This document shows, piece after piece, positions 1-6,456 of a stretch of DNA of 7,091 nt. Origin of the DNA: Rhodospirillaceae bacterium CCH5-H10 (GTDB lineage: Bacteria > Pseudomonadota > Alphaproteobacteria > Reyranellales > Reyranellaceae); the NCBI GenBank assembly GCA_001557035.1, contig LSKJ01000127.1, forward strand, positions 1 to 7,091. The letters run 5' to 3'. Each line of letters opens with the position of its first letter. Positions within the stretch are counted from its first letter, which is position 1. Under the pieces are notes generated by a model that saw nothing but the letters and a program-made list of their open reading frames with translations, was not told the DNA's origin and searched no databases. The position numbers and the translations under genes were made by a program.

Positions 1-1021
1 CGAGGATCATGCCCTTCCAGTCGTCGGCATCGACGTAGAAGGCATCGCGCACCGCCTGCCGGATCTCGCGTGCCAGCGTCGGGGGCGCATCGGGATGGCC
101 GGCCAGCCAGGCTTCGCCGCGCAGCGCGCGCCGCACGACGGGATTGGGCACCGTGCCGTATTCGAGCGTGGTCGGCGTGATCGCGACGCCGGGGCATTCC
201 TCGGGCGCGCAGCCGGTGATGTGGCCGATGGTGCGCGGCGAGATCGATTCGCCCGCCGTGCTGACGATCAGGTCGCTGCCCCACCAGGCCTTGGCGCGCC
301 GCGTCGTTTCCTCGGAGTGGCGGCCGAAGATCTTCTCGCCGTGGCCGTAGGGACCGAGGCCGGTATGGATGTCGATCCACGCGATGTGACGCCGCGTCGT
401 GCCATGGGTGCGCAGGATCGAGCGGATGGTGGCGTTGCTCCAGGCCGGCGCGGTGCCGCAGTAGAAGAGCCCGTCGGGATGTTTGTCCTGGCCGCTGGAA
501 ACGCCGGGATTGCGCTGGCCCGCGAGCCGCGCCATCGCTGCGTCCAGCCGCTCCTCGTTGTCGGGAGAGGGTGGCCATGCCGCCGGTACCAGCAGGTCGT
601 GGATCTGCTCGTAGACCGGATTGTCGGGATAGGGCGCCGCGAAGTCGTTGAAGTTGCGGTTGAGGTCGATGTTGTCCTCGTTGGTCCGCTTCAGGTGCGA
701 AAAGCCGAACGGATTGACCGCATGAATCAGCAGCAGCGCGATGTCGCGATCGGCGTCGCGTCGCGCCAGTTCGTCGTTCAGCAGGGCCAGCTGGCAGGCC
801 GAGCCGGAGAAGCCTTCGGGGCCGTGTGTGCCGGAGCTGACGATGAACAGCCTGGCCGCGTCGGTGGGGCCCAGCAGCGCCGTGTCGGTAGCGATCTCCT
901 CCCCCGCCGCGCCCTTCAGTGGATGAACGTGATGCGCGACGGTGGCGCCGGCCTTGGCCGCGGCTTCCAGGAAGCGTTGGCGGGCCTCGCCATAGGTGGC
1001 GGAGAAGAAGGCGGCGCTCAT
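1..1021 (-). CDS. DUF2817 / M14-type zinc metallopeptidase, 3' end cut by window
   Basis: Translation of the minus strand from the ATG at 1021 gives 340 residues without a stop before the window edge, so the C-terminus is missing; the family usually runs to roughly 360-380 residues. The fold is that of zinc carboxypeptidase-like (M14) amidohydrolases in the DUF2817 group. Visible landmarks are SGTHGPEG at residues 63-70 (H66 and E69 as the HxxE zinc ligands), NPFGF followed by NEDNIDLNRNF at 103-124 (the substrate-binding NxxxxNRN-like segment), DIHTGLGPYG at 217-226 (H219 as third zinc ligand) and TLEYGTVP at 285-292 (E287 in the place of the catalytic glutamate). No signal peptide is seen, so it is probably cytoplasmic. 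Its ATG overlaps the stop of the FAD oxidoreductase in an ATGA, so the two are translationally coupled. The substrate is unknown; related folds remove amino acids or acyl groups from N-acyl amino acids. Family confident, function not. Confidence 0.82.
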   Translation of the reverse strand, partial: MSAAFFSATYGEARQRFLEAAAKAGATVAHHVHPLKGAAGEEIATDTALLGPTDAARLFIVSSGTHGPEGFSGSACQLALLNDELARRDADRDIALLLIHAVNPFGFSHLKRTNEDNIDLNRNFNDFAAPYPDNPVYEQIHDLLVPAAWPPSPDNEERLDAAMARLAGQRNPGVSSGQDKHPDGLFYCGTAPAWSNATIRSILRTHGTTRRHIAWIDIHTGLGPYGHGEKIFGRHSEETTRRAKAWWGSDLIVSTAGESISPRTIGHITGCAPEECPGVAITPTTLEYGTVPNPVVRRALRGEAWLAGHPDAPPTLAREIRQAVRDAFYVDADDWKGMIL

Positions 1022-2343
1022 CTGATCTTCTCGTCGATGTAGTCGAGGGTGCGGAAGGCGCCGCCGATCACCGGCAGGAACCACGGCTTGCCGGAATAGA
1101 GCGGAATGGAGGGCAGCTCCGTTTCGGCGAAGGGTACCTTGCCCTGCAGGCGGCCGGCGATCGATTGGCCCATGGCGTTGCCGAGGAACGGCATCATCGA
1201 CACGCCCGAGCCGTTGCAGCCGACCACGAAATGCAGCCCGTCCAGTTCGCCTGCATGGGGCAGGGCGTCGTAGGTGAAGGCGACGTTGCCCTGCCAGGTG
1301 TGCGTGACCTTGGTGTCCCTGAGCTGCGGGAAGCGCTCGACCAGCGCCTGGTGCAGCAGCTGGGCGCGCAGCTCGCCGGGGATCTCGGTGAAGCGGGCAC
1401 GGCCGCCGAAGATCAAGCGCTTCCCGTCCGGCGAGATCCGGTAATAGTGCAGCACGCGCCGCGTCTCGGAGAAGGTGCGGCCCTTGGGGCACAGCTCGCG
1501 GATCAGATCCGCCGGCAGTTCCTCGGTCGCGATGATGTGGCTGGCGATCGGCACGAGGCGCTTCTGCAGGCGCGGCGTGACGCCGGACGTATAGCCGTTG
1601 GTGGCGACCACGACATGGCGCGCCCGCACCTCGCCCATGCTGGTGGTGATCTTCCAGCCCTCGCCGTCGCGCGCGAGGCCGGTGGCGCGGCAATGCCCCG
1701 CGAGCGTGATGGAGTTGCGGCGACGCACCGCGGCCAGCAGGCCGCCGTAGAACAGTGCGGGGTGCAGCTTGCCCGCCGTCTCGAAGACCATGCCGCCGTG
1801 ATAGAAGTCGCTGCCGATCTCCTCGCGCTGCTCCTCGCGGGTGATCAGGCGGCAGTCGGTGGCGCCGCCGTCGCGCAGCTTGGCGAAGCGCGTGCGCAGC
1901 CCCTCGTAGTGCGAGGCGGCGCAGGCGCCGAGGAAACGACCGCGCTGCTCGAGATGGCAGTCGATCTTCTCCTGCTCGACCAGGTCGATCAGCGCGCGAT
2001 AGGCGTCGATCGCCCAGCCCACGACGTCGCGCACCAGCTCCGGTTTGTAGTCGAGCGTGCGGCCGGTGAAGCTCTTGCCGATCGACAGGCCGGCGCTCAG
2101 GGCACCGCCGCTGCGGGTCGAGGCGCCGGAGCCGAACTCGTCGGCTTCGAGCACCACGCTCTGCACGCCACCATCGGCCAGCGCGCGCGCGGTCGCCAAG
2201 CCGGCATACCCGCCACCGACGACCACTACGTCGGTCTTCTTCGGTAATGACGGCGTCGTGATGCTCTGCGGCCGGAACGCCTCCCACCAGTAGGGCTGGT
2301 CCTTGAAGTCGCTGGAGAAGATCGACGGGTTAACCGCAGGCAT
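1018..2343 (-). CDS. FAD-dependent amine/amino-acid oxidoreductase (DAO family, PuuB-like)
   Basis: A 441-residue flavoprotein of the D-amino-acid oxidase superfamily, closest in layout to gamma-glutamylputrescine oxidoreductase and related secondary-amine oxidases. An N-terminal QPYWWEAF segment (residues 16-23) precedes a Rossmann motif with G43, G45 and G48 and the ribose-binding acidic residue E66, then GASTRSGG at 73-80, typical of this branch. VVVATNGYT at 244-252 is the second FAD contact, and GCNGSGVSMMPFLG at 375-388 is the C-terminal FAD-binding segment. It would oxidise a C-N bond to an imine, using oxygen or the respiratory chain. The ATG at 2343 was chosen; an in-frame TTG at 2361 would add six residues but has no better ribosome site, and neither has a clear Shine-Dalgarno. 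It is the first gene of a two-gene unit with the DUF2817 hydrolase, divergent from the LysR gene. The PuuB-type substrate is inferred from similarity and from the polyamine-type importer nearby; sarcosine- or opine-type oxidase activity is also possible. Confidence 0.88.
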   Translation of the reverse strand: MPAVNPSIFSSDFKDQPYWWEAFRPQSITTPSLPKKTDVVVVGGGYAGLATARALADGGVQSVVLEADEFGSGASTRSGGALSAGLSIGKSFTGRTLDYKPELVRDVVGWAIDAYRALIDLVEQEKIDCHLEQRGRFLGACAASHYEGLRTRFAKLRDGGATDCRLITREEQREEIGSDFYHGGMVFETAGKLHPALFYGGLLAAVRRRNSITLAGHCRATGLARDGEGWKITTSMGEVRARHVVVATNGYTSGVTPRLQKRLVPIASHIIATEELPADLIRELCPKGRTFSETRRVLHYYRISPDGKRLIFGGRARFTEIPGELRAQLLHQALVERFPQLRDTKVTHTWQGNVAFTYDALPHAGELDGLHFVVGCNGSGVSMMPFLGNAMGQSIAGRLQGKVPFAETELPSIPLYSGKPWFLPVIGGAFRTLDYIDEKIR

Positions 2344-2398
2344 GAACAGGCTCGCACACAAAACGTTGACAGGACGGAGTTACGGCTTGAGAGACGAC

Positions 2399-2431
2399 GT
2401 GGTCAAAGTCATTGTCCGGCGTGGTTAAGTC
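2399..2431 (+). promoter_or_regulatory. Candidate regulator-binding direct repeat
   Basis: Two near-identical motifs, GTGGTCAAAGTC at 2399-2410 and GTGGTTAAGTC at 2421-2431, start 22 nt apart, which is close to two helical turns and would place both on the same DNA face. They lie just upstream of the LysR start, where an autoregulatory operator is expected. They differ by one substitution and one deleted A. An additional TTGA/TCAA inverted pair (2387-2390 and 2403-2406, 12 nt between) overlaps the first copy. The role is inferred from position; chance similarity cannot be excluded. Confidence 0.3.
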
Positions 2432-2434
2432 CCC

Positions 2435-2438
2435 GAGG
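2435..2438 (+). promoter_or_regulatory. Shine-Dalgarno that decides the LysR gene start
   Basis: GAGG lies two nt before the ATG at 2441 and five nt before the adjacent ATG at 2444. The second spacing is the usual one, so translation probably begins at 2444, giving a protein that starts MITSRQLEAF. Confidence 0.5.
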
Positions 2439-2443
2439 TTATG

Positions 2444-3337
2444 ATGATCACGTCGCGCCAGCTCGAAGCCTTTCGCGCCATCATGGCGCACGGCACGGTG
2501 ACCGCCGCCGCCGAGCGGCTGGGGGTCTCGCAACCCGCGGTGAGCAAGATCCTGGCGGGGCTGGAGCACGAGATCGGCTATCCGCTGTTCACGCGAATCA
2601 AGCGCCGGCTGGCGCCGACCAGCGAGGCGCGCCTGCTCGAACAGGAAGTGACGCGGCTCTATCACAGCCTCGAAAGGGTTACCGAAGTCGCGCGCGAGAT
2701 CCGCGAACGCCAGGTCGGCGACCTGCTGATCTATTCGACGCCGGCACTCGGCCGCAGCGTGCTGCCCGACGTCATGGCGACGTTCATGAAGCGCCACGCC
2801 AAGGCGCACATCGTCTTCCATGTCCGCAGCTCGACCTACATCAACCAGAAGATGGTCGACCAGCAGATCGATCTCGGCTTCTCGATGATGCCCTTCGAGC
2901 ATCCCTCGATGGTGACCGAGGAGCTGAGCCGTGCGACCGCCGTCTGCGTGCTGCCGCGAGACCACCGGCTGGCGAAGCGCAAGGTGATCCGTCCCGCCGA
3001 CCTGCGCGGCGAGCGCTTCCTGTCGTTCCCGCTCGACGGGCGCATGCGCCACCTGATCGACGCGGCCTTCGAGCAGGAGCGGATCGAGCGGCAGCTCCAG
3101 ATCGACGTCTACTCGTCGGCCGATGCCTGTGCGCTGGCCGCGCGCGGGCTGGGCGTGTCGATCGTCGAACCCTTCACCGCGCGCGATTTCCTCAGCGAGG
3201 GAATCGCCGTCGTGCCCTTCGAGCCGCGCATCCGCTACCTGTTCCGCGCCATGCGGCCACGCTACCGCAAGCCGTCGCGGCTGGCCGACGCGTTTCTCGA
3301 CGCCGTGAAGGCGCATCTCAAGGCGAAAGGTTGGTAG
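2444..3337 (+). CDS. LysR-family transcriptional regulator (LysR/opine-type branch)
   Basis: A 297-residue regulator, the normal length for the family. Residues 2-60 form the winged helix-turn-helix DNA-binding domain, with AAAERLGVSQPAVSKILAGLE as the helix-turn-helix and GYPLFTR leading into the wing. A linker helix follows (about 65-90), then a periplasmic-binding-protein-like effector domain from about residue 93. The effector half contains VCVLPRDHRLA and SADACALAARGLGVSIVEPF, which match the arrangement in E. coli LysR (VCVLPPGHPLA, SAASVCAMVRAGVGISVVNP, recalled from memory) and in the opine regulators OccR and NocR. The effector may therefore be an amino-acid-like or opine-like compound. 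The gene is divergent from the FAD oxidoreductase and convergent with the permease operon, so the oxidase-hydrolase pair is the most likely target, with the importer operon a possible second one. An ATG at 2441 would add one methionine. Confidence 0.93.
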   Translation: MITSRQLEAFRAIMAHGTVTAAAERLGVSQPAVSKILAGLEHEIGYPLFTRIKRRLAPTSEARLLEQEVTRLYHSLERVTEVAREIRERQVGDLLIYSTPALGRSVLPDVMATFMKRHAKAHIVFHVRSSTYINQKMVDQQIDLGFSMMPFEHPSMVTEELSRATAVCVLPRDHRLAKRKVIRPADLRGERFLSFPLDGRMRHLIDAAFEQERIERQLQIDVYSSADACALAARGLGVSIVEPFTARDFLSEGIAVVPFEPRIRYLFRAMRPRYRKPSRLADAFLDAVKAHLKAKGW

Positions 3338-3357
3338 GGCCGAGTGAAGCTCGGCCT
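3337..3357. terminator. Hairpin between convergent genes, probable bidirectional terminator
   Basis: GGCCGAG at 3338-3344 and CTCGGCC at 3350-3356 form a perfect 7-bp stem with a 5-nt TGAAG loop. The last G of the LysR stop codon (3337) can add a G-U pair with 3357. The hairpin fills the 25-nt gap between the stop codons of the LysR gene and the last permease gene, where a shared terminator is expected. No T-run follows on either strand, so it is not a classic intrinsic terminator; it may instead stabilise 3' ends or act with Rho. Confidence 0.55.
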
Positions 3358-3362
3358 GAGAA

Positions 3363-4163
3363 CTACGCCGGGTCATGGGCCACGAAGAATTCGAGGCCGA
3401 TCAGACGCTCCAGCAACATCACCACCAGCAGCGTCACCACGACGGTCGCGGTCGAAATTGCCGCCAGCACCGGCGAGGCGTTCTCCTGGATGAAGGCATA
3501 GATCTGGACCGGCAGGGTCGTGACCTGCGGGCCGGTGAGGAACATCGTCACCGTCACCTCGTCGAACGAGATGATGAAGGAGAAGAGAAGCGCGGTGACG
3601 AGGCCGGAGCGCGCCAGCGGCAGCGCAATGCCCAGCGCGATGCGCCGTTCGTCGGCGCCCAGCAGCGAGGCCGCCTCGACGATCTCGCCGTCGATCTTCT
3701 GCAGGGCGACCACGATCGGCCGCCACGCGAAGGGGAGCGTGCAGACGATGTGGGCGATCACGATGCCGGTCGCCGTGCCGAGATAGCCGGCCATCGCCAG
3801 CACGTTCACCAGCGCGACGCCGAGCGCTGCGTGCGGAAAGAACAGCGGCGACATGACCGCCAGCTCGAAGGCGGGCAGCCAGCGCGGCCGCAGCCGGTGG
3901 CAGGCATAGGCGCCGGCGAAGGCGATGGCCGTGACCAGTACGGCGACCACGGCCGCGATGCCGAGGCTGGTGAGAAAGGCTTCGATCCAGCGGGGATCGG
4001 TGGCGGCCTCGGCGTACCAGCGCAGGCTGAGTTCGCCCGGCGGGAAGCGGAGATAGCCGGCAGCCGCGAAGGAGGTGGCGCCGATCACGACGATGGGCAG
4101 CGGCAGGAAGAGCAGCAGGACGAACGACGCCGTGCGGCCCAGTTTCACGATCGGCGCGTTCAT
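3363..4163 (-). CDS. ABC transporter permease, PotC-like (spermidine/putrescine type)
   Basis: A 266-residue inner-membrane permease. Hydrophobic segments lie near residues 12-34, 63-88, 98-125, 130-153, 186-210 and 231-255, giving about six transmembrane helices. The cytoplasmic coupling motif is complete: E163, A164, A165, G169, I179, L181 and P182 fit EAA-x3-G-x9-I-x-LP, which docks on the ATPase. IISFDEVTVTMFLTGP at 197-212 is characteristic of PotC/YdcV-type permeases. The start is the ATG at 4163, whose ATGA overlaps the stop of the upstream permease; an open frame continues further upstream but lies inside that permease gene. It is the last gene of the operon, ending at the hairpin. 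With the PotB-like partner it would form the heterodimeric channel of a polyamine-family importer. Family members also carry opines, amino-acid derivatives and other cationic compounds, so the substrate is open. Confidence 0.93.
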   Translation of the reverse strand: MNAPIVKLGRTASFVLLLFLPLPIVVIGATSFAAAGYLRFPPGELSLRWYAEAATDPRWIEAFLTSLGIAAVVAVLVTAIAFAGAYACHRLRPRWLPAFELAVMSPLFFPHAALGVALVNVLAMAGYLGTATGIVIAHIVCTLPFAWRPIVVALQKIDGEIVEAASLLGADERRIALGIALPLARSGLVTALLFSFIISFDEVTVTMFLTGPQVTTLPVQIYAFIQENASPVLAAISTATVVVTLLVVMLLERLIGLEFFVAHDPA

Positions 4164-4999
4164 CGGTCGGCCTTCGGCACGAGCGCCGCTTCGGCGGCGC
4201 GCAGCAGCGCCAGGCCGAGCGCGCTCAGCAGCAGCAGGCAGATCGCCCAGGCCGAGGCCTTGCTCATGTTGAAGTTGTAGACGACCTCCTGATAGATCTG
4301 CGTGCCCGCCATCTTCTGGCGGATGCCGCCCAGCAGGATCGGCGTCACGATGGCGCCCATCGAGGTGAGGAAAGTGATGCTGAGGCCGGTGAAGACGCCG
4401 GGCAGCGACAGCGGCAGCACGACGCGCCGCCACGTCTCGAAGCCGCCGGCCCCCAGCGACTCGCTGGCTTCCTCCAGGCGGTTGTCGATCTGCAGCAGCA
4501 CCGACAGGGTCGAGATGACGGCAAACGGCATCAGCACGTGCGTGAGGCCGATCACGACGCCGAGATCGTTGAAGATCAGCGGCACGGGCGACTGGATCAC
4601 GCCGGCCCATTTCAGCGTCTCGTTCAGGAAGCCCTTGGGGCCCAGGATCACCAGCCAGCCATAGGTGCGCACGACGAGACTGACGAGCCACGGGACCAGG
4701 ACGATCACCAGCAGCAGGTTGCGCCAGCGCGGCAGGCGCCAGAGCAGCCAGGCGATCGGATAAGCGAGCACGGCGGCGGCGACCGACACGATGGCCGCGA
4801 TCGACACGGTGCGCAGGAACACTTCATGATAGTCGGCGCGATCGAGGATCTGCTTGAAATAGATCAGCGAGAATCCGTCCTTGCCCCAGAAGGCATGGAA
4901 GAAGAGCAGCGCCACCGAACCCAGGAACAGGCCCAGCACCAGCAGGGCCGGCAACAGAAGCCAGCCCAGGCTGCGAGGGGCGGAAGTGGCGCCGCGCAT
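4160..4999 (-). CDS. ABC transporter permease, PotB-like (spermidine/putrescine type)
   Basis: A 279-residue inner-membrane permease with about six hydrophobic helices (near 11-36, 62-88, 95-118, 145-170, 201-224 and 248-268). The coupling motif E177, A178, S179, G183, V193, L195, P196 matches EAA-x3-G-x9-I-x-LP with S and V as mild substitutions. VPWLVSLVVRTYGWLVILGPKG at about 102-123 is typical of PotB/PotH-type subunits (written here only as the family landmark around R111, Y113 and W115). The ATG at 4999 was chosen because it sits 1 nt after the amidase stop, consistent with translational reinitiation; an upstream ATG at 5056 would add 19 proline- and arginine-rich residues inside the amidase gene. 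It has no convincing Shine-Dalgarno of its own. It pairs with the PotC-like subunit encoded immediately downstream. Confidence 0.93.
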   Translation of the reverse strand: MRGATSAPRSLGWLLLPALLVLGLFLGSVALLFFHAFWGKDGFSLIYFKQILDRADYHEVFLRTVSIAAIVSVAAAVLAYPIAWLLWRLPRWRNLLLVIVLVPWLVSLVVRTYGWLVILGPKGFLNETLKWAGVIQSPVPLIFNDLGVVIGLTHVLMPFAVISTLSVLLQIDNRLEEASESLGAGGFETWRRVVLPLSLPGVFTGLSITFLTSMGAIVTPILLGGIRQKMAGTQIYQEVVYNFNMSKASAWAICLLLLSALGLALLRAAEAALVPKADR

Positions 5000-5000
5000 C

Positions 5001-6446
5001 TCAGGCGCCGGCGGCAAAGCCCGGCGGGAACTCGGTCGAGGCGCCGGTTTCCGCATCGAAGGCTTCGGCGAGCCTGATGAGGTGGCCCTCGGCGTACCAC
5101 GGCGCCACGAAGTGGATGCCGATGGGCAGGCCTGTCTTCGATCGGCCGAACGGGATCGAGATCGCCGGATGGCCGGTCATGTTGAAGGGGATCGTGTAGG
5201 TGTACCAGGCGGCGCGCAGGTCGCCGAGTGGCTTGCCGTCGACCACCAGCGGCTCGAACTGGTTCTGGGTGGCGGGCGGCGCCGGCGTCGCGACGGTCGG
5301 CGTCAGCAGCAGGTCGCAATCGGCGAACAGGCCCTGAACCGACTTGAAGGCGGTGGTGCGATCGACGATCGCGCGGCGCAGAGCCACGACGTCGACGGCA
5401 TTGCCTTCGTCGAGTGTCCTCGCGAAGGACGGATCGAGATCGCCGCGCCGGTTCTTCAGGATGTCGGCGAAGCGCTCGATCTGGTTGGCGCGCAGGATGA
5501 TGCGCGCAACGTCGAGCTTCCAGTCGATCTCGCGGCCGTCCAACTCCTTGATTTTCGCCCCCTGCTTGTCGAGGAAGGCGAGCGCGGCGTCGAGGCGGGC
5601 CTCGGTGTCCGGGTCGAGATAGCCGCCGGTCATGCGGCGGATCACGGTGATGCGCTTGCCGGCGATCGGGTGTCCGCCCGACTTGTCGGGCCAGGCGAAG
5701 GGCTCGCGGCCGATGGCCAGCGTCCACGGATCGTTGGGATGGCTGCCCGACATCGAGGCGAGGCCGGCGCCGAGATCGGTCGGATGGCGCGCCATGACGC
5801 CGAGATAGGTGAGCTGGCCGAACTGGTCCGGCGGCACTTCGTGCGGCACGCGGCCGAGCGTCGCCTTCAGCCCGTAGACGCCGCAGCAGGCGGCCGGGAT
5901 CCGGCCCGAGCCCGCGCCGTCGGTCGACATGGCGATCGGGCCGAGGCCCAGCGCCACCGAGACGGCCGCGCCGCCGCTGGACCCGCCGCTCGTATGCTCG
6001 CGGTTCCAGGGATTGCGCGTGATGCCGTGCAGGGGACTGTCCGTCAGTACCTTGTGGCCGAACTCGGGAGTCGTGGTCTTGGCGAACAGGACGGCGTCGG
6101 CGGCGCGCCACTGGGCGATGGCCTCGGCATCCATCGACGGCACGTTGTCCTTCATCGTGACCGAGGCGAAGGCGGTGCGCAGGCCCTTGGTCAGGATCAG
6201 GTCCTTGGCCGAGACCGGCACGCCGGCCAGCGCGCCGAACGAGCCACCGCTCTTGCGCCGCGCATCGAGCGCATCGGTCGCGGCGCGGGCGCCGTCGGCG
6301 TCGAGCGTCGCGATGGGGTTGAACGGCTCGGCCTGCTTCGTGCGGTCCAGCAGGCCCTCGACGATGTCGCGCGCGGCGACCTTGCCGGAGGTGAAGGCCT
6401 TTACGTGGTCCGCGACGGTGCGGCCGGCGAAATCCTGAGCGGGCAT
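5001..6446 (-). CDS. Amidase signature family hydrolase
   Basis: A 481-residue protein, the usual length for the family, that hydrolyses carboxamide bonds with a Ser-cisSer-Lys triad. The catalytic lysine is K81 in VPVSAKD, the bridging serine S156 in SGGSSGGA, and the nucleophile S180 in STDGAGSGRIPA. The spacings (75 and 24 residues) are the same as those of the K142-S217-S241 triad known from fatty acid amide hydrolase. The oxyanion loop reads DGAGSGR instead of the usual DxGGSIR, with alanine for one glycine. No signal peptide or membrane segment is seen, so it is probably cytoplasmic. It begins 10 nt after the ATPase stop and ends 1 nt before the PotB-like start, so it belongs to the importer operon and probably acts on the imported compound. 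A GTG at 6533 would extend it into the ATPase gene and is rejected. The substrate is unknown; such operon-linked amidases are commonly annotated only to family level. Confidence 0.92.
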   Translation of the reverse strand: MPAQDFAGRTVADHVKAFTSGKVAARDIVEGLLDRTKQAEPFNPIATLDADGARAATDALDARRKSGGSFGALAGVPVSAKDLILTKGLRTAFASVTMKDNVPSMDAEAIAQWRAADAVLFAKTTTPEFGHKVLTDSPLHGITRNPWNREHTSGGSSGGAAVSVALGLGPIAMSTDGAGSGRIPAACCGVYGLKATLGRVPHEVPPDQFGQLTYLGVMARHPTDLGAGLASMSGSHPNDPWTLAIGREPFAWPDKSGGHPIAGKRITVIRRMTGGYLDPDTEARLDAALAFLDKQGAKIKELDGREIDWKLDVARIILRANQIERFADILKNRRGDLDPSFARTLDEGNAVDVVALRRAIVDRTTAFKSVQGLFADCDLLLTPTVATPAPPATQNQFEPLVVDGKPLGDLRAAWYTYTIPFNMTGHPAISIPFGRSKTGLPIGIHFVAPWYAEGHLIRLAEAFDAETGASTEFPPGFAAGA

Positions 6447-6456
6447 GATCGGTCTT

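Larger units (their letters stand above)
2344..2443. promoter_or_regulatory. Divergent intergenic control region between oxidase and LysR gene
   Basis: This 100-nt non-coding gap separates two divergently transcribed genes and must hold the promoters of both. LysR-type regulators usually bind in exactly such a region, repressing their own gene and activating the divergent one. It is poorer in G+C than the flanking genes. On the minus strand a TTGACC (complement of 2401-2406) could be a -35 element for the oxidase gene, but no good -10 lies 17 nt away. On the plus strand TTGACA at 2366-2371 likewise lacks a -10 partner. The assignment rests on position; exact promoter sites are not resolved. 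Confidence 0.6.

Noticed and set aside
95..1042. 315-codon plus-strand open frame opposite the DUF2817 gene
   Set aside because: The opposite strand encodes a continuous protein with all M14 landmarks; this frame shows none.
919..2247. 442-codon open frame on the plus strand, antisense to the FAD oxidoreductase
   Set aside because: The composition is skewed to A, R, G and Q, there is no motif, and it overlaps a clear FAD enzyme along its whole length.
2344..2361. TTG start extending the FAD oxidoreductase by six residues
   Set aside because: There is no Shine-Dalgarno before it, TTG is a rare start, and the ATG at 2343 gives a family-like N-terminus.
2366..2371. TTGACA as a -35 box for the LysR gene
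   Set aside because: The hexamer is perfect, but no -10-like sequence lies 16-18 nt downstream, so a promoter cannot be placed with confidence.
2330..3376. 348-codon minus-strand open frame opposite the LysR gene
   Set aside because: It covers the whole regulator and the divergent promoter region, ends inside the oxidase gene, and has a low-complexity H/R/D-rich translation without a domain.
3375..4280. 301-codon plus-strand open frame opposite the PotC-like permease
   Set aside because: Its translation is a hydrophilic H/R/D/Q-rich string, the usual mirror of a membrane-protein gene.
4864..6111. 415-codon minus-strand open frame overlapping the amidase and PotB-like genes
   Set aside because: It is a frame-shifted reading of the two genes, arginine-rich and without motifs; both real genes are intact in their own frames.
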